Below, piece by piece: positions 9,229 to 17,023 of a stretch of 64,000 bases of DNA. The stretch is from Pseudoselenomonas ruminantium. GTDB taxonomy: Bacteria > Bacillota > Negativicutes > Selenomonadales > Selenomonadaceae. The notes below the pieces were generated by a model. That model had not been told where the DNA came from. It ran no database searches and was given only the letters and a program-made list of their open reading frames with translations. The translations under genes and the position numbers were made by a program. How positions within the stretch are numbered: position 1 is the first letter of the stretch; each line of letters starts with the position of its first letter. Location of the stretch: positions 62,001 through 126,000 of the forward strand of contig NZ_FNJQ01000004.1 in assembly GCF_900104055.1 (NCBI RefSeq). The letters run 5' to 3'.

Positions 9229-9308
9229 TGTATATTTCCTTTATGACAGGATTAAATCAATAGATGTCGAACTATATCAAAGTATGAGTTTGACGTAGGA
9301 GGAGAATT

Positions 9309-11378
9309 ATGCAAAGTTTTGAAATGGAACTGGGCGGCCGCAAGCTGACGATTGAAACCGGCAAACTGGCAAAACAGGCCAACGGCGCTGCCTTTGTTCG
9401 TTATGGTGATACGGTGGTGCTCGTTACGGCAACCGCATCTGCTGAACCCCGCGAAGGCGTGGATTTCTTCCCGCTGACCGTGGATTATGAAGAAAAGATG
9501 TATGCTGCCGGCAAGATTCCCGGCGGCTTTATCAAGCGTGAGGGCCGTCCATCGAGTGACGCCATCCTTTGCGCCCGCCTGATTGACCGTCCGATCCGCC
9601 CGCTGTTCCCGAAAGGTTACCGCAACGATGTGCAGATCGTGGCTACGGTCATGTCCGTTGAGCAGGACAATGCACCGGAACTGGCTGCCATGATTGGTGC
9701 TTCTGCCGCCCTCTGCATCTCCGACATTCCCTTCATGGGTCCGATTGCTGGTGTGCGTGTCGGCCGCGTGAATGATGAATTCGTCATCAACCCCACGGAA
9801 GAACAGCGCAAGGTTTCCACGCTGAACCTCACCGTTGCCGGCTCCAAGGATGCCGTGATGATGGTGGAAGCTGGTGCTAACGAGCTGCCGGAAGATGTGA
9901 TCCTCGATGCCATCCTCTATGGTCATCAGGAAATCAAGCGCATCGTGGCGTTCCAGGAAGAGATCCAGCAGGCCTGCGGCAAGGAAAAGCGTATCACCAA
10001 GCTCTTCACTGTGCCTGAAGAACTCGAAGCTGCCATTCGTGAATACGCCAAGGACAGACTTGACGAAGCAACCCGCAATCCGGACAAGCTCGATCGCGAT
10101 GCCCATATTGCGGAAGTCAATGCCGATACCATGGAACATTTCCTCGTGGAATATCCGGAAATGGACAAGGAAATCGCCATGGCCCTGCATGATCTGGAAA
10201 AAGAGATCGTGCGCCATATGATCACCCATGAAAAGATCCGTCCGGATGGCCGTGGCCTCGAAGAAGTGCGCCCGGTCAGCTGCGAAGTAGGTCTGCTGCC
10301 CCGTGCACATGGTTCCGGCCTGTTCACGCGCGGCCAGACGCAGATCATGACGGTGACCACCTTAGGGCCGATGAGCGACGAACAGATCATCGATGGCCTT
10401 GGCCCCGAAACCACGAAACACTATATCCATCACTATAACTTCCCTGGCTACTCCGTCGGTGAAGCAAAGCCCATCCGCAGCCCAGGCCGCCGCGAAATCG
10501 GTCATGGTGCGCTGGCTGAGCGTGCGCTGGTGCCGGTTATCCCGTCCATCGAGGAATTCCCGTACACCATCCGCCTCGTTTCGGAAGTCCTGGAATCCAA
10601 CGGTTCCAGCTCCATGGGTTCTGTCTGCGGCAGCACCCTGTCCCTAATGCAGGCCGGCGTGCCCATCAAACGCCCGGTTTCCGGCGTGGCTATGGGGCTG
10701 GTCAAAGAAGGGGATGCCTATACGATCCTGACCGATATCCAGGGCATGGAAGATGCGCTGGGCGATATGGACTTCAAGGTGGCCGGTACGGAAAATGGTG
10801 TCACCGCTATCCAGATGGATATCAAGGTGGCCGGTATCGACCGCAACATCCTGTCCTCTGCTCTGCAGCAGGCTAAGCGCGGCCGTGCGTTCATCCTGGG
10901 CAAGATGCTCGAATGCATCGCTAAGCCCAACGATGACCTGTCTCCGTATGCTCCGCGTGTGGAAACCATGCAGATCAAGGTGGACAAGATCCGTGACGTT
11001 ATCGGCACCGGCGGCAAGGTGGTCAAAGGCATCATCGATGCGACCGGCGTACAGATCGACATCCATGAAGACGGCAATATCTTCATCTTCTCGAATGATG
11101 CCGAGGGCATGCAGAAGGCCCGCAAGATGATTGAAGACATCGTCAAGGAAGTCGAGGTCGGCGAAGTTTACACGGGTACCGTAACCCGCCTGATGAAGTT
11201 CGGCGCTTTCGTAGAACTCCTGCCGGGCAAGGAAGGCCTCTGCCATATCTCCCAGCTGGCTAAACGCCGCGTGGAAAACGTGGAAGATGTGGTACAGGTT
11301 GGTGACCAGCTCGAAGTCAAGGTCGTAGAGATCGATGACAAGGGCCGCGTAAACCTCAGCCATAAAGTATTGCTGTAA
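9309..11378 (+). CDS. pnp: Polyribonucleotide nucleotidyltransferase (PNPase)
   Basis: PNPase is a trimeric 3'-5' phosphorolytic exoribonuclease of mRNA decay. The protein has 689 residues, slightly short of the usual 700. It has two RNase PH domains (about 1-140 and 310-530, with FTRGQTQIM and [19 protein letters not shown]), a helical linker, a KH domain ([16 protein letters not shown], about 565), and a C-terminal S1 domain ([20 protein letters not shown], about 615-685). The C terminus ends right after the S1 domain, without the long tail of some relatives. The GGAGGAG site at 9299 decides the start. Confidence 0.97.
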   Translation: MQSFEMELGGRKLTIETGKLAKQANGAAFVRYGDTVVLVTATASAEPREGVDFFPLTVDYEEKMYAAGKIPGGFIKREGRPSSDAILCARLIDRPIRPLFPKGYRNDVQIVATVMSVEQDNAPELAAMIGASAALCISDIPFMGPIAGVRVGRVNDEFVINPTEEQRKVSTLNLTVAGSKDAVMMVEAGANELPEDVILDAILYGHQEIKRIVAFQEEIQQACGKEKRITKLFTVPEELEAAIREYAKDRLDEATRNPDKLDRDAHIAEVNADTMEHFLVEYPEMDKEIAMALHDLEKEIVRHMITHEKIRPDGRGLEEVRPVSCEVGLLPRAHGSGLFTRGQTQIMTVTTLGPMSDEQIIDGLGPETTKHYIHHYNFPGYSVGEAKPIRSPGRREIGHGALAERALVPVIPSIEEFPYTIRLVSEVLESNGSSSMGSVCGSTLSLMQAGVPIKRPVSGVAMGLVKEGDAYTILTDIQGMEDALGDMDFKVAGTENGVTAIQMDIKVAGIDRNILSSALQQAKRGRAFILGKMLECIAKPNDDLSPYAPRVETMQIKVDKIRDVIGTGGKVVKGIIDATGVQIDIHEDGNIFIFSNDAEGMQKARKMIEDIVKEVEVGEVYTGTVTRLMKFGAFVELLPGKEGLCHISQLAKRRVENVEDVVQVGDQLEVKVVEIDDKGRVNLSHKVLL

Positions 11379-11385
11379 ATAAATC

Positions 11386-11416
11386 AAGCCTTCCCCTGGA
11401 GGGGGAGGCTTTTTTA
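11386..11416 (+). terminator. Terminator after pnp (GCCTTCCCC type)
   Basis: The arms AAGCCTTCCCC and GGGGGAGGCTT around TGGA are followed by TTTT. It is one of four related hairpins in the host part of the window. Confidence 0.9.
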
Positions 11417-11442
11417 TCGTTTTTTGAAGGAATAGGATTTAA

Positions 11443-12285
11443 ATGCAAAAAGGTATTCTTACGAAAGAAATAAATGATGTATTAACCCAAGCCGTGGAGC
11501 TGGCACAAAATAAAAAAGCTGCCGAAGCAGAGGCAGCTTTAAAAGCAGAGATTGATAAGGTTGAACAGCTCAACCTCTATAATGATGGTCACGCAGATTA
11601 TTATGATTTCAATACGCTGATGGAAATGGTCATGTTCCAGAGCCAGCATCCGGAAATCCAGCCTGTGGCCGATATTGAAGAACCGCTGAATCGCCTTTAT
11701 GCCATGTATGGCTCCATCCTGCTCGAGCAGGGCAAATTAGACGAGGCCGAGGAGGCGCTGGCCATCGCCATGGACTGGAATCCCATGAGTGCCGCGATTG
11801 CCTTTGAATATGCAGAGGTCTTCAAGCAAAAGAAGGACTGGGAAAAGTTCAAGGAACTGACCACAGCGGTATTCCCCATAGCCTATAAGCGCAAGGAAAT
11901 CGCCCATTGCTATCGCAACTTGGGCTATTACTTCGTCGAGAAGCAGATGTGGGACGAGGCAGTGGGCTGTTATCTGCTGAGCATGAGCTTTGCCGATGCC
12001 GAAGGCCGCTATCAGGCCGAGTTGGAACTCAAGTACATCCATGAGGAAACCGAAGGCCAGGCCCAAAGGCCGTCCATTGGTGCCCTGCGCTCCTATGGCG
12101 AGAAATACGGCTTCCCTGTAGGTCCCGATGCCAAGATTATCGAGACTGCCATGCAGTACGGCAAATCCATGCTGGCCAACAAGAAATACGAACATGCCAA
12201 CTACTTCCTTGACATTGCCTATAAACTGACCGAAAGCAAGGAACTGAAGGAACTGCTCGACGGTATCAATAAAGCCATGAAATAA
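11443..12285 (+). CDS. TPR-repeat protein of unknown function
   Basis: Soluble protein of 280 residues, rich in helical pairs. At least two tetratricopeptide-like units are visible (LYAMYGSILLEQGKLDEAEE and KEIAHCYRNLGYYFVEK...DEAVGCYL), a fold used for protein binding. There is no signal peptide or membrane helix. It stands alone between the pnp terminator and a convergent ttcA. No specific function can be assigned. Confidence 0.85.
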   Translation: MQKGILTKEINDVLTQAVELAQNKKAAEAEAALKAEIDKVEQLNLYNDGHADYYDFNTLMEMVMFQSQHPEIQPVADIEEPLNRLYAMYGSILLEQGKLDEAEEALAIAMDWNPMSAAIAFEYAEVFKQKKDWEKFKELTTAVFPIAYKRKEIAHCYRNLGYYFVEKQMWDEAVGCYLLSMSFADAEGRYQAELELKYIHEETEGQAQRPSIGALRSYGEKYGFPVGPDAKIIETAMQYGKSMLANKKYEHANYFLDIAYKLTESKELKELLDGINKAMK

Positions 12286-12311
12286 AAAAGCCTTCCCCTT
12301 GAGGGGAAGGC
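12285..12311. terminator. Terminator between convergent TPR gene and ttcA
   Basis: The GCCTTCCCC/GGGGAAGGC stem has a TTGA loop. The T run (six bases) is on the minus strand, so it mainly stops ttcA. On the plus strand only the hairpin is present. Confidence 0.85.
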
Positions 12312-12318
12312 GGATAGC

Positions 12319-13116
12319 TTACTTATTCTTATACGCAAAATACGTCTGGCGCATTTCGGCGCGGGTTTTGGCTGCTGGCCAAAGCTCCCCGAGTGCGCCT
12401 TTTCGCATGGCAGCACCCAGATGATCATAGACATCGGGAATGGTCTGCCCGAGTTTGGCAATCAGTTCCTTGACCTCCTGACGGCAGGTATTGCCATCAT
12501 GGGGGCAGGGACTTTTGACCGGATCAAAGCCATGGATCTTGATGGCATCGATCATCTCCGACTCCCGGAAATAGACCAGCGGGCGGATGACGGTCAGTTT
12601 CGTGCGGTCCAGGTAGGTGACCGGGGTGAAGGTATGGAGCTGGCCGGAATAGAGCAGGCTCATCAGGAAAGTTTCCACGGCATCATCGTTATGATGGGCA
12701 TAGGCAATCTTATTTACACCATGTTCCAGCGCATAACGGTTCATGGCGCCGCGGCGGAAGAAGGCGCAGGTGAAGCAGGGATTCTTGTCCGGGCAGGTTT
12801 CAATGGTGCCGGCAATATCCACATCGATGATATCGTAAGGGATGGCAAGCTCGGCCATAAATTCCCGCGCCCGCTCGATATCAAACAGGGCAGGGCGGCC
12901 ATTTTCGTCCTTGAACTGAGGATTGATGGTCAAGGCCGACAGCTTGAAATCCTTGTGCAGGCGTTTTTTGAGGATGGCCATGGCATAGGCTAGGAAGATG
13001 CTGTCCTTGCCGCCGGAAATGCCCAACAGGATATGGTCGCCATCGGCAATCATGTCGAATTCGACAATGGCCCGCATCAGTTTGCTGTAATATAATTGGG
13101 GGATGTTGAGGTTCAT
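12319..13116 (-). CDS. ttcA: tRNA 2-thiocytidine(32) synthetase TtcA family
   Basis: PP-loop ATPase that activates tRNA bases for thiolation; TtcA makes 2-thiocytidine at position 32 and carries a labile iron-sulfur cluster. The protein has 265 residues. The P-loop motif SGGKDSIFLAYA lies near residue 34. The cluster pair CFTC (about 114-117) precedes RRGAMNRYALEHG, and a third conserved Cys lies in KSPCPHDG. AYAHHNDDAVETFLMSLLY is the family core. ATG 13116 is preceded by AAGGAGA. Related PP-loop enzymes are hard to separate, so the family is sure and the exact base less so. Confidence 0.85.
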   Translation of the reverse strand: MNLNIPQLYYSKLMRAIVEFDMIADGDHILLGISGGKDSIFLAYAMAILKKRLHKDFKLSALTINPQFKDENGRPALFDIERAREFMAELAIPYDIIDVDIAGTIETCPDKNPCFTCAFFRRGAMNRYALEHGVNKIAYAHHNDDAVETFLMSLLYSGQLHTFTPVTYLDRTKLTVIRPLVYFRESEMIDAIKIHGFDPVKSPCPHDGNTCRQEVKELIAKLGQTIPDVYDHLGAAMRKGALGELWPAAKTRAEMRQTYFAYKNK

Positions 13117-13147
13117 GAAGTTCTCCTTGCTTTATCGTTGAAATCAA

Positions 13148-13170
13148 AAAACCGGCTGTCAGCCGGTTTT
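13148..13170. terminator. Bidirectional hairpin upstream of ttcA
   Basis: AAAACCGGCT/AGCCGGTTTT with a 3-base loop and T tracts on both sides. It ends the transcript of the small gene at 13236-13514 before ttcA. Confidence 0.85.
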
Positions 13171-13235
13171 CTTACGCTTGCTGTAATTCACGGAGGTACG
13201 TCTGTTTGTAATATCCATCCTTGAAAATAGTGGAA

Positions 13236-13514
13236 TTAAGCAGTTAAATTAACATTGCTGCCGGTATCTTTTCCTGCACCATAGGCAGAAACATGTGCAC
13301 GTTTATCATACCGGAAAATAATCATAGCTCCGTCAGACATTCTCTTGGTAATCGTAGCACTCTCCACAGTATTACGATTAGCAGAGGCATCATGTGAGTT
13401 GGAACCATGCTGGAATGAATCCGATGATTTGGCTACGGCATCGACGGAAGCAATCCCTGATGCCATCAGATTCCAACGGTAGTTGAAACTGCCAATGCTG
13501 CTTGCACCGCTCAT
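13236..13514 (-). CDS. Orphan 92-residue protein
   Basis: Short polar protein rich in Ser, Ala and Asn, starting MSGASSIGSFNYRWN, with no membrane segment, signal peptide or known motif. It is real on three counts: a good promoter (13563-13591), a strong GGGAGGG ribosome site 6 bases from ATG 13514, and its own terminator. The ribosome site continues into GGGATA, the exact complement of the TATCCC loops of the small RNA at 16,059. I do not recognise the family. Confidence 0.7.
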   Translation of the reverse strand: MSGASSIGSFNYRWNLMASGIASVDAVAKSSDSFQHGSNSHDASANRNTVESATITKRMSDGAMIIFRYDKRAHVSAYGAGKDTGSNVNLTA

Positions 13515-13562
13515 AACTATCCCTCCCTTGCTTTTTGCAAACAGGACAGTACCTCTACTTAA

Positions 13563-13591
13563 ATTATAGCATATAAATAACTTGTGGACAA
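13563..13591 (-). promoter_or_regulatory. Promoter of the orphan 92-aa gene
   Basis: Read on the minus strand: TTGTCC, 17-bp spacer, TATAAT. The predicted start near 13556 leaves a 40-base leader. Confidence 0.75.
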
Positions 13592-13619
13592 TTGTTTTTT
13601 TACAATTTTTGCAAAATAA

Positions 13620-15896
13620 TCATTTTTGATTGAGATGATACATCGCTGCCACAGCCTGGCCCAAACAGATGCCGCCATCATTGGGCGGGATAAGGCTATG
13701 CCGCAGGACGTGGAATCCCTGTTGCTTTAACTTGGCTGTAGTCAGTTCGGTCAGCAGATGATTCTGGAAAACGCCCCCGGACAGGGCTGCGGTGGATATA
13801 TTGGTCTTAGTACGTGCCTGGACGCAGGCAGCGACAATGAACTGAGCAAGCTGGACATGGAACAGATAGGCCAGTTTGCCGCAGTCTTTACCTGCCAGCC
13901 GCTGTTCTAATATAGAGCGGAATATCTGTTCCGTGTTGAGCGTGACGCCTGGAAGGGGCAGGTCAGCGGGATGTTCATCCTGCCATTCCTGGGCAGCGAA
14001 TTCCAGGTACATGCTGGCTTCTCCTTCGAAGGTGGAGCTTTTGCGGATGCCCAGAACGGCACTGATGGCATCGAAAAGGCGCCCAGCGCTGGTGCTTTTG
14101 ATGACATTGACGTTGTTATCCAGCATGAAGAACATGGCGTTTAGATCGCTATCGCTGCAAAGCTGCAGTTTTTGCACGAGTTCCCGTGTCTTGTCCTGGC
14201 TGGCGGTCATATCGTGGAGCAGGGACACAGCAATGCGCCAGCCTTCGCGGCTCGCCTTGTCGCCGCCCGCCTGCCGGAAGGGGGTGATGGAATCCAGCCG
14301 CTCGAAGCCGGCAAGATCTGCCAGCAGGATCTCACCGCCCCAGATGGTACCATCGGTGCCATAGCCTGTGCCGTCGAAGGCTGCGCCGATGACCGGTTCG
14401 TCGTAGTCATTTTCAGCCATGCAGGAAAGGATATGGGCATAATGATGCTGAACCGGGAACAGGGGCAGACCCAGCTCTTTGGCAATGGTCACAGTATTAT
14501 AGCGTGGATGCATATCACAGGCCACAAGCTGAGGCTTACATTCGAGCAGCTCCGTTAGCCGCCCAATGGTTTCCCGCAAGGCCTGCATGGTGCGCAGGTC
14601 GCTCATATCGCCCACATAGGGGGAAGGATAGAAGATATTGTCACTGCCCACGCAGAATGTGTTCTTGAGCTCCCCGCCAATACCGAGCAAAGCTCCCTGC
14701 CAGTCATCTTTTAGCATGAAGGGCAGGGGCGCAAAGCCACGGCTGCGGCGGATCATGTAAGGCTGACCGTCAAGCCAGTCCATAACCGTATCATCGGCGC
14801 GGATGCGGATCTTGCGGTTATGGGACAGCATCAGGTCGCAGAAATCAGCAAGCGCTGCGAGTGCGCCCTGATCATCCCGGCAGATGGGAGCGCCAGCCGG
14901 ATTGCCGCTGGTCATGATCAGGGTGTCGGGCATGGTCAGGCCATCGGGATAGGTGAACAATAGCATATGCAGGGGAGCATAGGGGAGCATCACGCCAATC
15001 TTTGGATTGCCCGGGGCAACGCTGTCCACGATCTGACCGGTCGATTTTCGCTTCAACAGCAGGATGGGTTTTTGATGACCGGTCAACATTTCCTGCTGGC
15101 CGTCTTCTATTATGCATTCACGCTCGATAGTTGTCATATTTTTGGCCATAATGGCAAAGGGTTTAACCGGACGGTGCTTTAACTGCCGCAGACGGCGGAC
15201 AGCCTTATCATTGGCAGCATCACAACAGAGATGGAAGCCGCCAATGCCCTTGATGGCCACGATGCCGCCTGCGATGATTGTCCTGCGGGTAAGGGTGATC
15301 GCCTCTGCGCCGCGTATCGTCTCGTCACCGATGATATAGACCTCAGGCCCGCAGTTATTGCAGCAGACCGGCTGGGCATCGTAGCGGCGGGTGGCTGGAG
15401 AATCGTATTCAGCCTGACAATCCGGGCACATGGGGAATTCGCCCATGCTCGTGCGTTCCCGGTCATAGGGCATGGAGTCCAATATGGTCAGCCGCGGGCC
15501 GCAGGCCGTGCAGTTGATGAAGGGATGCAGATAGCGTTTATCCTGTGGATTGAAGAGTTCTGTCTGACACTTATCACAGGTAGCAATATCCGGTGACACG
15601 AAGATAGAACCTTTTTCCTTAGCGCTTTCAATGATCTGGAAATCCTGATAGCTTTCGGGCTGAGACAAAGACTCACGCGTCAATTTCAGGATAGAAGCCC
15701 GCTCCGGCGGCTCCTGCTCGATGGCGGTCAAGAAGTCATGCACGTCCTGTTCGTCGCCCTGAGCAAAAACTTCCACATAGGGCCCCTTGTTGCAAACGCT
15801 GCCATAGATATGAAAACGGGCGGCCAGCCTTGCCACAAAGGGACGGAAGCCCACGCCCTGAACAATTCCGAAGACTCTTGCTTGATAAAGTGCCAT
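13620..15896 (-). CDS. hypF: Carbamoyltransferase HypF (hydrogenase maturation)
   Basis: HypF makes the thiocarbamoyl group on HypE that becomes the cyanide ligand of [NiFe]-hydrogenase. The protein has 758 residues. It has an N-terminal acylphosphatase domain (about 1-90, VQGVGFRPFVARLA), two zinc fingers (CDKC...CTAC and CPDC...CNNC, about 105-190), a YrdC-like adenylation domain (about 200-385), and a Kae1-like C-terminal domain with HHYAH near residue 483. ATG 15896 is used; an in-frame GTG at 15903-15905 is a possible earlier start, and neither has a strong ribosome site. No hypABCDE or hydrogenase gene lies within 13 kb on either side. Confidence 0.93.
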   Translation of the reverse strand: MALYQARVFGIVQGVGFRPFVARLAARFHIYGSVCNKGPYVEVFAQGDEQDVHDFLTAIEQEPPERASILKLTRESLSQPESYQDFQIIESAKEKGSIFVSPDIATCDKCQTELFNPQDKRYLHPFINCTACGPRLTILDSMPYDRERTSMGEFPMCPDCQAEYDSPATRRYDAQPVCCNNCGPEVYIIGDETIRGAEAITLTRRTIIAGGIVAIKGIGGFHLCCDAANDKAVRRLRQLKHRPVKPFAIMAKNMTTIERECIIEDGQQEMLTGHQKPILLLKRKSTGQIVDSVAPGNPKIGVMLPYAPLHMLLFTYPDGLTMPDTLIMTSGNPAGAPICRDDQGALAALADFCDLMLSHNRKIRIRADDTVMDWLDGQPYMIRRSRGFAPLPFMLKDDWQGALLGIGGELKNTFCVGSDNIFYPSPYVGDMSDLRTMQALRETIGRLTELLECKPQLVACDMHPRYNTVTIAKELGLPLFPVQHHYAHILSCMAENDYDEPVIGAAFDGTGYGTDGTIWGGEILLADLAGFERLDSITPFRQAGGDKASREGWRIAVSLLHDMTASQDKTRELVQKLQLCSDSDLNAMFFMLDNNVNVIKSTSAGRLFDAISAVLGIRKSSTFEGEASMYLEFAAQEWQDEHPADLPLPGVTLNTEQIFRSILEQRLAGKDCGKLAYLFHVQLAQFIVAACVQARTKTNISTAALSGGVFQNHLLTELTTAKLKQQGFHVLRHSLIPPNDGGICLGQAVAAMYHLNQK

Positions 15897-16058
15897 ATCT
15901 GTCACTCGCTTTCGTAAAATCTACATCCATTATACTATAAGGTCAATCGGATTAAAAATGATTGAGTTAAATTTGCAATAGACAGAAAACTTTATAAAAA
16001 GAAAAATTTTTTGCGTAAAGGGGTATATTTTTCCTTTATAGTATGATACAATATAATT

Positions 16059-16210
16059 GTCGATAGGGGAGAGGTTGGATATCCCACCAGCCCCTGCATA
16101 AAAACCTATCGGTCTCTTCTCTGGAAACATATCCCAGTTTCCAGTATCCCATTTCCTTACATCTTTTTAGAAAGAACCGGAGTCAGTGGAGTGATACCGG
16201 TTCTTTTGTT
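16059..16210 (+). ncRNA. Candidate small RNA with repeated UAUCCCA motifs
   Basis: No coding frame fills this stretch, but it has the layout of a small RNA gene. A -10 region (TACAAT at 16047-16052 or TATAAT at 16053-16057) comes first, though a good -35 is not visible. Hairpin 1 pairs TTGG/CCAG and AGGGG/CCCCT around loop ATATCCCA (16079-16086). Hairpin 2 is a perfect 8-bp stem, CTGGAAAC/GTTTCCAG, around the same loop ATATCCCA (16129-16136). A third TATCCCA at 16145-16151 is single-stranded, and a strong terminator follows. An alternative outer stem, CGATAGG/CCTATCG, spans hairpin 1. CCC loops shown several times are typical of sRNAs that pair with ribosome-binding sites, such as Listeria LhrC. 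That role is inference. Confidence 0.7.
16171..16210 (+). terminator. Terminator of the small RNA
   Basis: A perfect 10-bp stem, AAAGAACCGG/CCGGTTCTTT, has a 16-base loop and is followed by TGTTTTG. Confidence 0.88.
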
Positions 16211-16313
16211 TTGCATAATTTGCCGGTGTTTCTTAAATCCTTGCCTGGAGAATGGCCTGCTGGTGATGTATAATAAGCGTAGCAAAATTTTTAGAACGAA
16301 TAGAGGCGTGACA

Positions 16314-16829
16314 TTGAAAGTAATCAATTTTTATGGCGGTGCCGGCATTGGCAAGAGCACGATTGCCGCAGATATTTTTTCCAAGCTGAAACGCAAAGGG
16401 CACAAGACGGAGCTGGTGGGGGAATATGCCAAGTGGCTCTGGTACCAGAACGCTACGGATATCGTGCAGGATCAGTTGTATCTCTTTGCCGAGCAGGTGC
16501 ATCGGCTGAAGACGCTGGAACGCTACGGCGTGGAGTATGCGATCTGCGATTCCCCGCTGCCGCTGAATATCATCTACAACAATACGCCGGATGAACTCTT
16601 TGACCAGCTGGTGATGCACGAGCATACCAAATTCGACAATGTGGAATACCTCCTGCGGCGCAATGATGAGTTCATCCGCATAGACGGGCGCAAGGAGACC
16701 AATCTGGAACGGGCCAAGGTGAAGGACGAGGAAATCAAGGCGGTTTTGGATGGGGCTGGCATAGGCTATACGGTCATATCCCCATGGGAAACCGATAAGG
16801 TATTGCTGGATCTGAAAATGAATGGATAA
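16314..16829 (+). CDS. Small P-loop ATPase/kinase-like protein (AAA_28-like)
   Basis: Nucleotide-binding protein of 171 residues. Walker A is FYGGAGIGKSTIA at residues 5-17. A hydrophobic strand ending in Asp (YAICDSPLPLNI) follows near residue 78. An arrangement of this kind occurs in NadR-type kinases and in phage AAA_28 proteins; the substrate is unknown. TTG 16314 is preferred because GAGGCG precedes it and it gives MKVINFYGGAG; the open frame extends upstream into the small-RNA terminator and is unlikely to be used. It is a single gene between the small RNA and prfC. Confidence 0.7.
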   Translation: MKVINFYGGAGIGKSTIAADIFSKLKRKGHKTELVGEYAKWLWYQNATDIVQDQLYLFAEQVHRLKTLERYGVEYAICDSPLPLNIIYNNTPDELFDQLVMHEHTKFDNVEYLLRRNDEFIRIDGRKETNLERAKVKDEEIKAVLDGAGIGYTVISPWETDKVLLDLKMNG

Positions 16830-16870
16830 TAGGCTGACATGGCACGGGTTAAAGGCTCGTGTCAATTTTC

Positions 16871-17005
16871 TTGTCTTCTTATCTTGTTTTATGGTAAAAT
16901 GAACGTTATGTGAGCTTCACGACACTCGCAAACGGTATGCAACCCCTTGAGGGAAATGACTCTCTCAAACGGTAAAAATGTGTTTGTATCAATTCTATAG
17001 GACAA
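16871..17005 (+). promoter_or_regulatory. prfC promoter and leader
   Basis: TTGTCT, 18-bp spacer, TAAAAT (16895-16900), then about 115 untranslated bases. The leader holds a repeated CAAACGGTA (16929 and 16966) on either side of a TTGAGGG/CTCTCAA hairpin. Such a long leader before prfC may be regulatory. Confidence 0.6.
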
Positions 17006-17023
17006 TTGGAGGCAGGATTTATT

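Noticed and set aside
9252-10310. 352-codon minus-strand frame over pnp
   Set aside because: Shadow of pnp: no ribosome site, His/Arg-rich composition typical of antisense reading.
16059-16210. Riboswitch of a known class before the ATPase gene
   Set aside because: No motif of a known class was recognised, the terminator ends 100 bases before the gene, and the repeated CCC loops fit an independent RNA better.
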